NCBI RefSeq assembly: GCF_002104995.1
Contig: NW_024468344.1
Coordinates: 1-36,005, forward strand
Direction: 5' to 3'
Source of the DNA: Linderina pennispora
Lineage: Eukaryota; Kickxellomycota; Kickxellomycetes; Kickxellales; Kickxellaceae
DNA length: 36,005 nucleotides
Below, in pieces: positions 22,319-34,200 of this stretch. The position numbers were made by a program, and so were the translations under genes. Each line of letters begins with the position of its first letter. Positions within the stretch are counted from its first letter, which is position 1. Under the pieces are notes generated by a model that saw nothing but the letters and a program-made list of their open reading frames with translations, had not been told where the DNA came from and searched no databases.

Positions 22319-23482
22319 TTAGAGCTCCATCGAGTCAGAATCAGCAGCAGGAGCCGCAGTGCTGCTTGTGGGCAGGGGGGCCGGGATCTGAGTCTTCAGC
22401 CTCGGCAGCTCCGGCAGCTTCGACATCTCGTAGTCCATAGCCAAGATCTTTCCAATCTCCGACTCGGGCGGGATCTCAATCGCCGACCGGACATTGGGCA
22501 TAGGCAGCTGGGGCGTCAGACGAATGGGGCCGGTGTAGTGGCACATGACAGTGAGCTTGAACTGGGCAACAAACGTATCGCCGTGGGTCTTATCGACGGT
22601 GACAGTGAACGGGACAAGCAGGCGCGCCCTCAGACACTCGTTAATGCCAGCCTTCAGGGCCGGGTTGGCACTGGTAACGTTGCGCATCAGGAACGGGAAC
22701 ACCGAGTACTGCTTGCAGACCTCGGAGAGCAGCGCGCGCGACGTGCGCAGCTTGAGGTTGTACATCTGGTTGACGTCGCGCTGGAACACGGTCGGATCGA
22801 TATCGGCGCTGCGTGCCTTGCCGGAACCCGAGCTCAGCGTGCAGTCGATGGTGTAGATTTCGCCGGTCTCAAAAGTCAGCTCGGGCACCAGCAGGTCCGG
22901 GTCAAAGCGGTTGCCGAATGAGTTCTTGCCGTTCATCACGAACCGGTCCACCTGGCATGTGAACGTCTCCTCCGCCACATTGCAGTTGAAGCCGCCAGCC
23001 ACCAGTCCGATCGCCTTGACCACATTGCGCGCCGTCTGCCCCGGCCGGATCATCCGCGCCGCCACCTCGCCTGCGTAGTATGCGGCGCTGATTGCGTCCG
23101 CTCGGCGGTCGGTGATAGTCATGGAGGGCGAGTTTGTCGCCACCAGTGTGTGCGCGGCCGAGGCTATATATCCGTCGATGTGCGCTGAGATGTCGATCTT
23201 GACCACGTCGCCGTCGCGAAGAATGTAGTCAGATTCGGAAGACGGCGAAAAGTTCTGGATGATGTTGTTCACAGAGATAGTCGTCGGGAAGGCCACACCG
23301 CGCTCAATTTCGCGCTCCTTGCGGAACACCGAGGATGACAGCGCTGTTACGAGTGAGTCGCTATAGGCACACAGAGCCGCGGCCGATACGCCCGGGGCGG
23401 CGGCGCTGATCACCTGCTTCAGGACCTGGCCGACGATGGCCGACGAGGTCTGGTACCGTGTAATGCTGTTGTCTGCGCTCAT
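22319..23482 (-). CDS. EBP1/PA2G4-type protein (proliferation-associated 2G4, M24 fold)
   Basis: 387 residues, single exon, start MSADNSITRYQTSSAIVGQV at 23482; upstream in-frame codons are the divergent promoter. The protein has the methionine-aminopeptidase fold used by PA2G4/EBP1: FPTTISVNNIIQNFSP, DGDVVKIDISAHIDGYIA, AAHTLV, VVKAIGLVAGGFNCNV and FETGEIYTIDCTLS. Members of this branch have lost the metal ligands and act as ribosome-binding and ribosome-biogenesis factors near the polypeptide exit site. The length matches family members (about 390). The C-terminus is Pro/Ala-rich and ends SDSMEL. No frame breaks. Divergent from JIP5, another ribosome-biogenesis gene. Confidence 0.9.
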   Translation of the reverse strand: MSADNSITRYQTSSAIVGQVLKQVISAAAPGVSAAALCAYSDSLVTALSSSVFRKEREIERGVAFPTTISVNNIIQNFSPSSESDYILRDGDVVKIDISAHIDGYIASAAHTLVATNSPSMTITDRRADAISAAYYAGEVAARMIRPGQTARNVVKAIGLVAGGFNCNVAEETFTCQVDRFVMNGKNSFGNRFDPDLLVPELTFETGEIYTIDCTLSSGSGKARSADIDPTVFQRDVNQMYNLKLRTSRALLSEVCKQYSVFPFLMRNVTSANPALKAGINECLRARLLVPFTVTVDKTHGDTFVAQFKLTVMCHYTGPIRLTPQLPMPNVRSAIEIPPESEIGKILAMDYEMSKLPELPRLKTQIPAPLPTSSTAAPAADSDSMEL

Positions 23483-23721
23483 CGCTTGCTGCTGTCGTTT
23501 TATTTTGTGATATATGGGGAGGAAGAGGTGCTGAACTGAAGAAAGATCTGGCAATGGAAAAAAAAAAGCGAAAAGAGCGTTTTTCATGGCAAATCCAATG
23601 ATCTGATCAGAAATCACATCTGGAAAAATATGCGTCCGGATTGCTGGGGGCTGCACTTTCGGGCCAGCAGCGCTTCTCTATTCTTTCCCGCACCTCTAAA
23701 CCCGGAATAATTTCATACAGA
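23483..23721. promoter_or_regulatory. Bidirectional promoter between EBP1 and JIP5
   Basis: 239 bp separate the two start codons, so both genes must be driven from it. It has an A-rich tract (23556-23570) and no clear TATA box in either direction, as is common for ribosome-biogenesis genes. Confidence 0.5.
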
Positions 23722-25092
23722 ATGGACGACAGCGCAGAGCGGCCAAAGTCGCTTCGGTTCAAGGAGCCGGTGATTGACATTGCGTTCAGCCCAACAGACA
23801 GCCTGGTGGCAAGCTCGCTGATCACTGGGCATGTCTTCATCCACCACTACGCGGTCGCAGGCAACGAGCGCAAGTACCGGCAGCGGATCCACAAAAAGTC
23901 GTGCCGTTCCGTGTGCTTCAGCGGTGACGGTGCGTCGTTGTATACGGCATCCAGGGACCGGTCATGGCAGACGCTCGATGTGGCGACAGGGATGGAGCGC
24001 ATGCGCATTGAAGCAGCGCACGAGAAACCGCTGAACCTGGTCAAGCACGTGAACGAGCAGATAGTGGCAACCGGCGACGAGTCGGGGGTGGTGAAGCTGT
24101 GGGATGTGCGGCAGAACAAGGCCGCGTTCATACACAAGGAGCACGTGGACTACATCTCCGACATGGTATTCAACGAGGCCAAGCGGCATCTGCTGGTGAC
24201 CAGCGGTGACGGGTGTCTGTCGGTGTACGATACGCGCAAGGCGAAGCCGTTTATGGTGTCGGATAACCAGGAGGACGAGCTGCTGTCGGTGGCGGTGATG
24301 AAGGAGGGCAAGAAGGTGGTGGTCGGCGAGACCGACGGCGTGCTGGGGATTTTCACCTATGGGCAGTTCAGCGATGTCACGGATCGGTTCCCGGGCCATC
24401 CGCAGAGCATTGATTCGATCTGCAAGCTCACTGAGGATCTGTGCGTGACGGGGTCCAGCGACGGGCTGCTGCGAATCGTCGAGCTGTTCCCACACAAGCT
24501 CGTGGGTGTTGCAGGCGACCACGAGTCGCTGCCAGTGGAGAAGGTGGTGCTGAGCTACGATAGGCAGTGGCTGGCATCAAGCTCGCACGACCAGTCGGTG
24601 CATTTCTGGGACATTGGCTATATCTTCAACGAGGACGGCGAGGATGAGGACCGGGAGGATCAGGAGGATCAGGAGGATCAGGAAGAGGAGCTGGATGCGC
24701 AGGCCATGGCGATCCGGATCACAAAAGAGATCGAGGACGAGGAGGACGAGGTGGATGTGGTTGGCAACGATACAGCATCGGAAATTGTTGATATCGTTGG
24801 TATTGATGACGACGAGGATGACGATGAAGATGAAGACGAGGAGGTGGAGGTGGAGGAGACGAAGGCCGAGGGGGACATGGAACAGAAAGAGGAGGAAGAG
24901 AGCGAGAATGAAGGCGACGACGGGTGGGGCAGCTGGGGCGATTCTGACTCTGACTCGGGCGACACGAAGCGCAAGGCCAGCAAGCGCGACAAGGTCAAGG
25001 CCAAGCGCAAGGCCAAGCGCGAGCTGGCGCAGCCCGAGGCAAAGAAGAACAAGAAGCCCAGCAAGTCGGCCGCATTCTTTGCGGATCTGTAG
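23722..25092 (+). CDS. JIP5: WD-repeat ribosome-biogenesis protein, JIP5/WDR55 family
   Basis: 456 residues, one exon, no frame breaks. Start MDDSAERPKSLRFKEPVIDI at 23722. A WD40 propeller occupies roughly residues 15-300: FSPTDSLVASSLITGHV, GDGASLYTASRDRSW, VATGDESGVVKLWDVRQ, LLVTSGDGCLSVYDTRK, VTGSSDGLLRIVELF and LASSSHDQSVHFWDI. A long acidic region (EDGEDEDRED and an Asp/Glu run) precedes a Lys/Arg-rich segment (KRKASKRDKVKAKRKAKR) and the family-typical FFADL end. JIP5/WDR55 acts in the nucleolus in 60S subunit maturation. The acidic stretch includes a perfect 9-bp tandem repeat encoding Glu-Asp-Gln at about 24656-24682. Confidence 0.9.
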   Translation: MDDSAERPKSLRFKEPVIDIAFSPTDSLVASSLITGHVFIHHYAVAGNERKYRQRIHKKSCRSVCFSGDGASLYTASRDRSWQTLDVATGMERMRIEAAHEKPLNLVKHVNEQIVATGDESGVVKLWDVRQNKAAFIHKEHVDYISDMVFNEAKRHLLVTSGDGCLSVYDTRKAKPFMVSDNQEDELLSVAVMKEGKKVVVGETDGVLGIFTYGQFSDVTDRFPGHPQSIDSICKLTEDLCVTGSSDGLLRIVELFPHKLVGVAGDHESLPVEKVVLSYDRQWLASSSHDQSVHFWDIGYIFNEDGEDEDREDQEDQEDQEEELDAQAMAIRITKEIEDEEDEVDVVGNDTASEIVDIVGIDDDEDDDEDEDEEVEVEETKAEGDMEQKEEEESENEGDDGWGSWGDSDSDSGDTKRKASKRDKVKAKRKAKRELAQPEAKKNKKPSKSAAFFADL

Positions 25093-25305
25093 CGGGAGAC
25101 CCGGGTGGGCGGGTTCCAGGCCAAGCAGAGAGGGTTGATTTTCGAGTGCCACGGACACCCCCTCGTTTTGCGTAATTTGGCTCTGCCCCACCACAGCTCC
25201 CTTTTCACGATCTCTTTCTCTTTCCTGCTCTCCAAACCTTAGACATTTATTTTTCCATACTCGCTTTTGTACCCCCCTCTATTTTCAATTCAAAACCCTT
25301 TCCGA

Positions 25306-26666
25306 ATGGGACCAAAACGTATCACATACCTGTATGACGATGAGGTGGGCAACTACAACTACGGATACGACCACTGCATGAAGCCGTTCCGGATCCGCAT
25401 GGCGCACAGCATCATCACGTCGTATGGGCTGGACAAAAAGATGAATATGCGGCGGCCGCCGCGGGCGACGGCGGAGCAGATGACACGGTTCCACACCGAC
25501 GACTACATCACGTATCTGCGGCTGGTGTCGCCGGAGCTGGCGGAGCTGATGCCGACGTACAACGAGCGATTTCTGCCGCCGATGGACTGCCCGCCGTTCG
25601 ACGGGCTGTACGAGTTCTGTTCGATCTCGGCGGGCGGGTCGATCGCGGGCGCAAAGAGCATCAACCAGGGCGAGTCGGACATAGTGATCAACTGGGCGGG
25701 CGGGCTGCATCATGCCAAGAAGGGTGAGGCGTCCGGGTTCTGCTACGTCAACGACATTGTGCTGGCGATCCTGGAGCTACTGCGGTATCACCAGCGCGTG
25801 GTGTATCTGGACATTGATGTGCATCACGGCGATGGCGTCGAGGAGGCGTTCTATACAACTGACCGCGTCATGTCGGTGAGCTTCCACCAGTTTGGCAACT
25901 TCTTCCCCGGCACCGGCGACATCAAGGACGTTGGGGTGGAGCACGGCAAATACTATGCGGTGAATGTGCCGCTGCGCGAAGGAATCGACGACGAGACATA
26001 CGCTTTTGTGTTCCAGCGTGTCATGCGCAATGTCATGGAGACGTACCGGCCCGGCGCAGTGGTGATGCAGTGCGGCACCGACTCGCTGTCGGGCGACCGG
26101 CTCGGGTGCTTCAACCTCAGCATGAAGGGCCATGCAGCCTGCGTTGAATTCATGAAGTCGTTTGGCGTGCCGCTGTTCTGTGTGGGCGGCGGCGGCTACA
26201 CGATCCGCAATGTCGCGCGCACGTGGGGCGTACGAGACCTCGGTGCTGGTGGGCGAAAAGGTCAGCCCGGTGCTGCCCTACAACGACTACTATGAGTTCT
26301 ACGGACCCGATTACTCGCTGGACGTGCCTGCCAACAACATGGTCAACCATAATACGCGCGAGCAGCTGGAGAAAATCGTGGCCGATATCCACGACCACCT
26401 GCGGCATGTGCCGCACGCCCCGTCGGTGCAGATGCACGAGGTGCCCAGGGACTGGCCGTCAGATAGCGAGGAGGAGAGCGACGGTGATATGGCGCTGGCA
26501 GAGAAGCGGCGCCAGCAGGCTGCCAGCAGGGAGGCCGCTGGCACACACAGGAGCAAGCGCGTCAGGGCTCGCCGGCACCCGCCCGGCCGAGGACGAGCCC
26601 TTGATCCGGCGCGAGCAGCAGCGGGCTGAGGACGACTCGGGGAGCAACTACAGCGAGAGAGATTAA
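25306..26666 (+). CDS. RPD3: Class I histone deacetylase, RPD3 type, two frame breaks
   Basis: Zinc hydrolase removing acetyl groups from histone lysines in Sin3-type corepressor complexes in the nucleus. Single exon, start [20 protein letters not shown] at 25306, about 452 residues after correction. Catalytic features are all present: [20 protein letters not shown], the [15 protein letters not shown] metal site, [21 protein letters not shown], and [20 protein letters not shown] and [15 protein letters not shown] favour RPD3 over HOS2. After the catalytic domain: [15 protein letters not shown] and a charged tail ending NYSERD. One extra base in G4 26225-26228 and another in G3 26565-26567 shift the frame; both lie inside otherwise conserved sequence. 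Confidence 0.94.
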
Positions 26667-26918
26667 ATGAGGCTCTGGCACTGCTGCCGGCTTGGCCTGT
26701 GCTCGTTACAACGCAGCCAAGCGAGAGCCCATTCCCTCCCACCCTTCATCGCTGCTGATTTTTCCTCCCACTGCTTGTGATCTAAATATCAGCGAGTTCT
26801 GTGTGGGCTTACAAATAATGCTAGGCTGGAGTGTGGGTTGCACGCGTCAATTTTGTTTTTTCTCTTTGCTCAGCCTTTTTTTATTATATACAGTTTTTCT
26901 CTAAATCCAGATTCCACA

Positions 26919-29900
26919 ATGGAGGCCGAGTACTACGACGACGAACTCCCCTACGAGTACGACGAGTACGATGAGGAAATCACGCAGGAAGATTGCTGGG
27001 CCGTAATTACCCGGTACTTTGACGAGAACGGGCTGGTGCGCCAGCAGATTGCGTCGTTCAATGAGTTCATTGAAAACACGCTGCAGGAAATCGTCGACGA
27101 GAACCGCACGCTGGTGCTGCAGACGTCGATCCAGGGCAAGCAGCGGCAGGAGGTGTTCAAGCGCTTCCGCATAGAGTTTGGCCAAGTATATCTGTCACAG
27201 CCGGCGTTTACGGAGAAGGACGGAAGCTCAGCGGCTTTGCATCCGCAGGAGGCGCGGCTGCGCAACCTGACATACGCGGCGCCGCTGCTGGTGGATATCT
27301 GCCAGGAGACGTCGGTGGCTGACACGCTGAACCCGCGCAACGCCAACATCACGTCGGTGGCCGACATGGAGATGGATATTCTGAACCGCGACTGTCAGGT
27401 GGACGAGGACGGCCGGCTGTTTGGCGGGCGCAAGGTGTTTATCGGCAAGATTCCAATCATGCTGCGGTCAAACTTTTGTTTGCTGCATGGGCTCAGCGAC
27501 CACGACCTGCACCAGCTGGGCGAGTGCCCGTATGACCAGGGCGGCTACTTTGTGATCAACGGCTCGGAGAAGGTGCTGATTGCACAGGAGCGCATTGCCA
27601 CCAACACGGTGTTTGTGTTCAAGAAGAACCTGCCGTACCCGCACTATACGGCGGAGATCCGCAGTAGTGCCGAGCGCGTGTCGAAGCAGGCGAGCCCGCT
27701 GTTCCTGAAGATGTCCAACAAGGGCGTCGAGAAGGGCTCGGGCCACACCATCCAGACCACGATCCCGTATATCCGTTCTGACATTCCGGCGGTGGTGGTG
27801 TTCCGTGCGCTGGGCATGGTGGCTGCCAAGGACATCCTGGAGCACATTGCCTACGATGTCAACGACGCGCAGATGATGGAGATGCTGAAGCCGTCGGTCG
27901 AGGAGGCCTTTGTGATCCAGGACCGCGACGTGGCGCTCGACTTTATCGGCAAGCGTGGAACCACTGTCGGTGTCAGCCGCGACAAGCGTGTGCGGTATGC
28001 AACAGAGATTCTGCAGAAAGAGTTTCTGCCCCACGTCGGCACGCAGGCGCACAATGAGACGGTCAAGGCGTACTTCTTTGGCTACATGATCCACCGGCTG
28101 CTTCTGTGTGCGCTGGAGCGGCGAGAGCCCGACGACCGTGACCACTACGGAAAGAAGCGCATGGACCTGGCCGGACCCCTGCTGTCGATGCTGTTCCGCA
28201 ACCTGTTCCGCAAGCTCACCAAGGACGTGACGCGGTACCTGCAGAAGTGCATTGACTCGAACCGCGACTTCAACCTGACCATTGCCGTCAAGTCCAACAC
28301 TATCTCAACCGGTCTCAAATACTCGCTGGCCACCGGAAACTGGGGCGACCAGAAGAAGGCCATGCAGGCGCGCGCTGGTGTGTCGCAGGTGCTGAACCGC
28401 TACACGTTTGCGTCGACGCTGTCGCATCTGCGTCGCTGCAACACGCCCATCGGCCCGCGACGGCAAGATCGCCAAGCCGCGCCAGCTGCACAACACGCAC
28501 TGGGGCCTGGTGTGCCCGGCCGAGACGCCCGAAGGCCAGGCGTGCGGACTGGTCAAGAATCTGGCACTGATGGCCCACATCACTGTCGGCTCTGACTCCA
28601 AGCCTGTCAACCTGTTGCTGGAGGAATGGGGCATGGAGAACCTGACCGAGGTGCAGGCCTCGAGCATCCTCAATGCCACCCGCGTGTTCCTCAACGGCAT
28701 GTGGGTCGGCATCCATCGCGAGCCGGAGGACCTGGTTCGCCCCTTGCTGGCTGCGCGCCGCAACCTCGACATGTCGTTCGAGGTGTCGATTGTGGCGCGA
28801 TGTGCGTGAGAAGGAGCTCCGCATCTACACCGACGCTGGCCGCGTATGCCGTCCCTTGCTTGTGGTCGACAACCTGCAGCTGCTGCTGAAGAAGACGCAT
28901 ATCCAGCAGATCGAGGCCACGGATGTGCAGGAGGAGAACGCCTACAAGTGGCACGACCTGCTGGCGGACGGCGTCATCGAGTACCTGGACGCCGAGGAGG
29001 AGGAGACGGCCATGATCTGCATGACGCCGCAGGAGCTGGGCGAGAGCCGGCTCTTTTTTGCAGAAGGGAATCGAGCCGATGCAGGAGAGCGACCTGGCGT
29101 CCCGCGTGCGCTCTCGGCGTAACATCCACATCAAGACGTGGACGCACTGCGAGATCCACCCGTCGATGATTCTGGGTATTTGCGCGTCGATCGTGCCGTT
29201 CCCCGACCACAACCAGTCGCCGCGTAACACGTACCAGTCGGCCATGGGCAAGCAGGCCATGGGCATCATGCTCACCAACTACCAGCTGCGCATGGACACG
29301 CTGGCCAACATCCTGTACTACCCGCAGAAGCCGCTGGCCACCACGCGCTCGATGGAGTACCTCAAGTTCCGTGAGCTGCCGGCCGGCCAGAACGCGGTTG
29401 TTGGAATCATGTGCTATGGCGGTTACAACCAGGAGGACTCTGTCATCATGAACCAGTCGTCGATTGACCGCGGCCTGTTCCGCTCGCTGTACTTCCGCAC
29501 GTACCAGGACGAGGAGGACAAGCAGGGCATGTCGCAGATGGGCACGTTCGAGAAGCCTACGCGCGACTCCACGCTGCGCCTGAAGCACGGCACCTATGAG
29601 AAGCTGGAGGAGGACGGGCTGATTGCGCCTGGCACGCGGGTGACCGGCGACGACATCATCATTGGCAAGACGACTGCGATTCCGGCTGACTCGCTGGAGC
29701 TGGGCCAGCGCACAAAGAACCACACCAAGCTGGATGCATCCAAGCCGCTGCGGTCGACCGAGCACGGAATCATCGACCAGGTCATGATCACGACCAACTC
29801 GGAGGCATACAAGTTCGTCAAGGTGCGCATCCGCTCGACGCGTATCCCGCAGATGGGCGACAAGTTTGCGTCGCGACACGGCCAGAAGGGCACTATTGGC

Positions 29901-30595
29901 ATCACGTACCGCACCGAGGACATGCCGTTCTCGGCCGAGGGCGTGGTGCCCGACATCATCATCAACCCGCACGCCATTCCGTCGCGTATGACCATCGGGC
30001 ATCTGGTCGAGTGCCTTTTGTCGAAGCTGTCGACGCTGCTCGGGTCCGAGGGCGACGCGACGCCCTTCACCGACGTCACTGTCGAGGCGATTTCGCGCGA
30101 GCTCCTGGAGCACGGCTACCAGCCCCGCGGCTTCGAGGTCATGTACAACGGCCACACCGGCAAGAAGCTGGCCGCCCAGGTCTTTTTGGGTCCCACGTAC
30201 TACCAGCGCCTGAAGCACATGGTCGACGACAAGATCCACTCGCGTGCCCGTGGCCCCGTGCAGATCCTGACCCGCCAGCCCGTCGAGGGTCGCTCGCGTG
30301 ACGGTGGCCTGCGTTTTCGGTGAGATGGAGCGCGATGTCATGATTGCCCACGGCGTGGCTCAGTTCCTGAAGGAGCGGCTGTTTGATGCCTCCGATGCCT
30401 ACAGAGTGCATGTCTGCGACAGGTGCGGCCTGATGGCTGTCGCCAGCCTGAAGAAGAACCAGTTCAAGTGCACAGCCTGCAGCAACAGCACGCAGATCTC
30501 GCAGGTCCATATTCCGTATGCCTGCAAGCTGCTGTTCCAGGAGCTCATGGCAATGAACATTGCCCCCGCGCCTGATGGTCACAGCACAAAACTAA
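26919..30595 (+). CDS. RPB2: RNA polymerase II second-largest subunit, five frame breaks
   Basis: Catalytic subunit of Pol II forming the wall, lobe and hybrid-binding regions of the active centre. One exon from [14 protein letters not shown] at 26919 to a TAA at 30593-30595. After removing five extra bases the frame is 1223 codons, almost the yeast length. Diagnostic parts: [122 protein letters not shown], and the C-terminal zinc motif CDRC...CTAC. Extra bases: C3 28454-28456, GG 28794-28795, T6 29054-29059, C at 30318, and C5 30563-30567; the last one hides the true C-terminus [11 protein letters not shown]. Five breaks in an essential gene argue for sequence errors. Confidence 0.97.
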
Positions 30596-30662
30596 ACAAA
30601 AAGTTTCTATATAAAAATTTGACGTACTCAATATTGGCCCCGCAAACAACACAACATGCAAT

Positions 30663-31219
30663 CTACTTTGATCCCGCAACAAACTCGCGCTCCAGCTCGC
30701 CCACGGCCTGCTTGAACTCGCCCACCTCCTCCCAGCAATCCAGCGTCCGTCCGCCCTTCTCCCGCAGGCACGCCGCCACCGCATCGCGCTTGGCCAGCGC
30801 GCTCTGGAACGTCGGCGACTTCTCTCCCCGCCGCTCCCCCCAGCCAGTGCCGTCGTATCGCGGATCTCATTCAACAGCTCCGCCGTGCTCGCCTGCCGCA
30901 TCCTTCGCCTGCATTGCCGCTAGCTGCGTCTGCTCCAGAATCCGCGCCAGCTCCTGCGCTACTCCTTGCTCCACCTTATCTGCGATCTCCTTCTCCGACA
31001 GCTGCACACCCGAGGGCTTGGTCGGCGCCGCTGGCTGCTTCTTCTTCGTCTGCGCTTCGCGCACCAGCTTCTCGTTCAGTCCCGGCGAAAACTACACGGA
31101 TGGTATTTTAGAAGGACCGGTCTGTATTGGCTGCGTCAAGGGGGAGTTGTACTTACGCCAATGGGGACCTCGTTCGCGTAGATAACTACGGGCTCCTGCT
31201 TGGAATTTGACGCGCCCAT
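30663..31219 (-). CDS. MIC19: MICOS subunit MIC19 (CHCH-domain protein), two frame breaks
   Basis: Component of the mitochondrial contact site and cristae organising system on the intermembrane-space side of the inner membrane. Exons 31219-31157 (21 codons, [21 protein letters not shown], with a myristoylation-like MGxxxS start) and 31091-30663; 163 residues after correction. The middle is a Gln/Ala/Glu-rich helix ([20 protein letters not shown]). The C-terminal CHCH part has the fungal MIC19 spacing: [14 protein letters not shown], then a helix ending [10 protein letters not shown]. Frame breaks: one extra base in CC 30902-30903, and one missing base in the C-rich 30825-30841 region. Converges with RPB2; stop codons are 67 bp apart. 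Confidence 0.85.
31092..31156 (-). other. Intron of MIC19 (65 nt)
   Basis: Donor GTAAGT after the GGC codon of EVPIG; acceptor CGTGTAG before TTT TCG CCG. Phase 0. The joined sequence gives [13 protein letters not shown], as in fungal MIC19. Confidence 0.85.
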
Positions 31220-34200
31220 TTTACAAAACCGTGACTGTGAATTGAAATAAAAAAGTATGAAATCGAATTAGAGAGACGAGGGGAAGGTGAATTGGAGCTC
31301 GCTGCAATTGGGTTCAGTTCTAGTGGGCTGGCTTTTTTTCTTCTGCTTCTGAGCCGCTTCATGTTAGACCAGGCAGCTTTTTGGAGACACACAGAGATAG
31401 CAGAGGAATTGATCTGCAAGTGATCGATCAGAGCTGATTAGCATTTTCTGGAGACCGTCTATGGACTTTACCGATCGTCGTACCAGGCTATCACGGCAGC
31501 TGTGGAGGCTATTTGCAAAGACACGCTTTTGCAGTCTGCTTTACACATACAAATAGCTGGCATTAATGACCAAAATGCAATAGCGTATATTTGCCCAATT
31601 TCTACCCATGCCTGCAACACTGCGCCTGTGATTTTTGTTAGTGGCAGGCATCTGGAGTAGCTGGAGTAGATGGCTGACATCTTTTATGTCTGGAGCTTTT
31701 ACTACGCAATACGATATATGTCAAAACACAATCTGTCAGCCGTGCATTTGTTATAAAGTTGGACCAGTTGAGTAGGGGTTATTGTTCTTCAGAGTCATTC
31801 AGGCCATCATCTGGGTTCGGGCCCCATGGCTTTCTGTAGCCGGACGCTTAACTGTACCAGACGCAGCCACTTCTTCCTGCACCACAGTATGCACCGAACC
31901 GGCAATATTAGGGCCCCCACCGCTGAATGCAGCATGGGGAGCACCTTGGGTACCACTATCAACTGCAGGTAGCGGTTCGCCAACTATTTGCTGGCGTAAG
32001 GCAGCAGTACCAGTATGGCCGGTGACTAGAAATAGTTCGGGTGGCCACTCTGACACTGCCTACCCAACATAGCACACATTCGTTGCCTAAATTCCGGGTC
32101 GGGGATCAGACTGATATGTGCTTTTATATGCTCAGTTCAGCTTTCAAGGGATTCGCTGCCTATGCTGTTCTGCAGCGGCTCATCAACACGAAGGGGGTTG
32201 GAACTTGACTAGATAGGATCGCTCTGATCGTCACTAGCGACATTGCCTGCGTTTCTGCGTCCAGTGCTGCTTCCCTGGATATTGCCATTTTGTATCTGTG
32301 GCACTCTTCCTACGGCCAAGCCTGTTCAGTGAACCAGCCAGTTCATCCATGCCCGAAGTATCCACCTGGCTGTTCACTTTGGCATATTGTTCCACGACAT
32401 CTTGCTCGTCCACCTGTCCACGAGGCCTCGCCTTCTTGTGGAGTCGCTGGAAGCTCTAGTAGTCTGTGTTTGAGATTACGGGGTATTGAGTTGGGTCGGG
32501 GCTGTAGCACCCTAGTAAAAGAGATTATATTGAGAAAAGACACACCAAGGCAGTCTTAAAGAGATAATAGGGAGCTTGCGGAAAAGGAGAGAGAGGACCA
32601 GATCGGTGACTGGATCGATTCGAGAATAAAAGAAAGTAAGAAAAAGATGAGTAGTCTAAATTTTCTGATAAATACCATACCATACTGTGCTGTGCTGCTA
32701 TTTGTTCATTGCTTCTCTCTCTGTCATATATATCAGAGTGGGTGGTCCTGCTACCTGGTGTCCACACATGGAAATGATGTCAACCTGAAAAATAGCGGCC
32801 CACTGCCTGACTAGGACCTTAGTCAAGCGAATCTTTCGCAGAGCACGCCGATTTGCACTAAAAGACTCATTGTACTACTTCTGAGGGCAGCAGCGGCAAT
32901 GCATGCATTGCAGTCTATGTGGATCCGGAGCTTGGACTGAAAGTCCCGAGCAATAAAAGTTTGGCATCGCTCGAATTCCACACTGCCAAAACCAAAAACA
33001 ATTTTTAGCACTGAAGCATGCGGAGATGGAGCAGCGAGAACCAGTATGAACAATGGCCGTGCATGTGGTGTCAGTCTGCTCCAAAATCAGGGGCTATTGC
33101 CATGAGCAGAACAAGTATTTTTGGTTGCGCAACAGGAGCTTAATTAACCGAAAATGGCAGCTGCACAATGATCCGCAGCAGCACGCAGCGCAAGGCCATG
33201 CACAAAACACTTGATAGTGACAACCCGCTGCTCTGCTTGCTTCGAGTATGCAGGGGATGGAGTGGATTTTGACAGTATGGACTGTGAGCAGCATAAAAGC
33301 AGGCGTGCATTTCCAGCCAAGACCACTGTGTTAGCCGCATGGAAATAGACAATGCAAATGTCACTGCAAGCCTTTTGAGCAGGGCAGGATGCACTCCTTA
33401 TTCGCTGTGGCAGCACCCAAGAACTACATGCAGAGCGGAGTTGCAAATAAGAAACGTCACCATCGACAACTACAAGCCAACTGAGTAATGACTATTTTGT
33501 CTGGAAAAGAGGGGACACGGCGCAAAATGACCACGATTTGGCAAAGCGGCTTTACCGATCGCTCATGCAGCCTGCCGGCAATGGGCGCCATTCAGCAAAA
33601 ACCGGAGGCAAATGGTATAGTACACAGGAGGAGCTGCACGCACCTTTTTGGGGCTCAAGAATCTAGCCCCAGCTCTATAGCACAGAGAGGGTGGGCATCT
33701 GGGGCACCTTAAAACCGCCCCTGGATCCAAATATAGACAGCAGCTCATTTGCTGATCACACGTGTTGCCGCACTCTTGTGTGTGGGTAACAAGTATCCCC
33801 GACCACATTTGTGGCCAGATGTCACTCTCTTGGGGAAAGGTATGCGGAGGCGATGTAGGTAGGCGCCCCCTTACTTGCCTGTGCAGCCAGGCTTGACGTT
33901 CTCCATAGCTGATCAGTATTTCTATTCCAGAAAAGGAACTTGATGGCACTGACGCCCAGAGGTTTGCAGATTGTCAGTGACATTTTGTGGCCTCTACGGA
34001 ATGTTGGTGCCGACCTGCGCCATGAGCATTTGATATGTACACATAGTGAATTATATATAAATGAATACATTTGTCAAACCGTAAATGAGCTAGTATTCAC
34101 ATAAAAGAAATGGGTATGCAGAAACGATGGATAGAGGCCAGGGGAAATGGGGAAATGCATCGATAACCTGAACTGAAGCAGGTACAATGGCTAATTGAAG

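Noticed and set aside
5940-31219. A functional gene cluster (several mitochondrial and ribosome-biogenesis genes together)
   Set aside because: The genes are on both strands, have separate promoters and mix many pathways; this is ordinary fungal gene order apart from the shared EBP1/JIP5 promoter.
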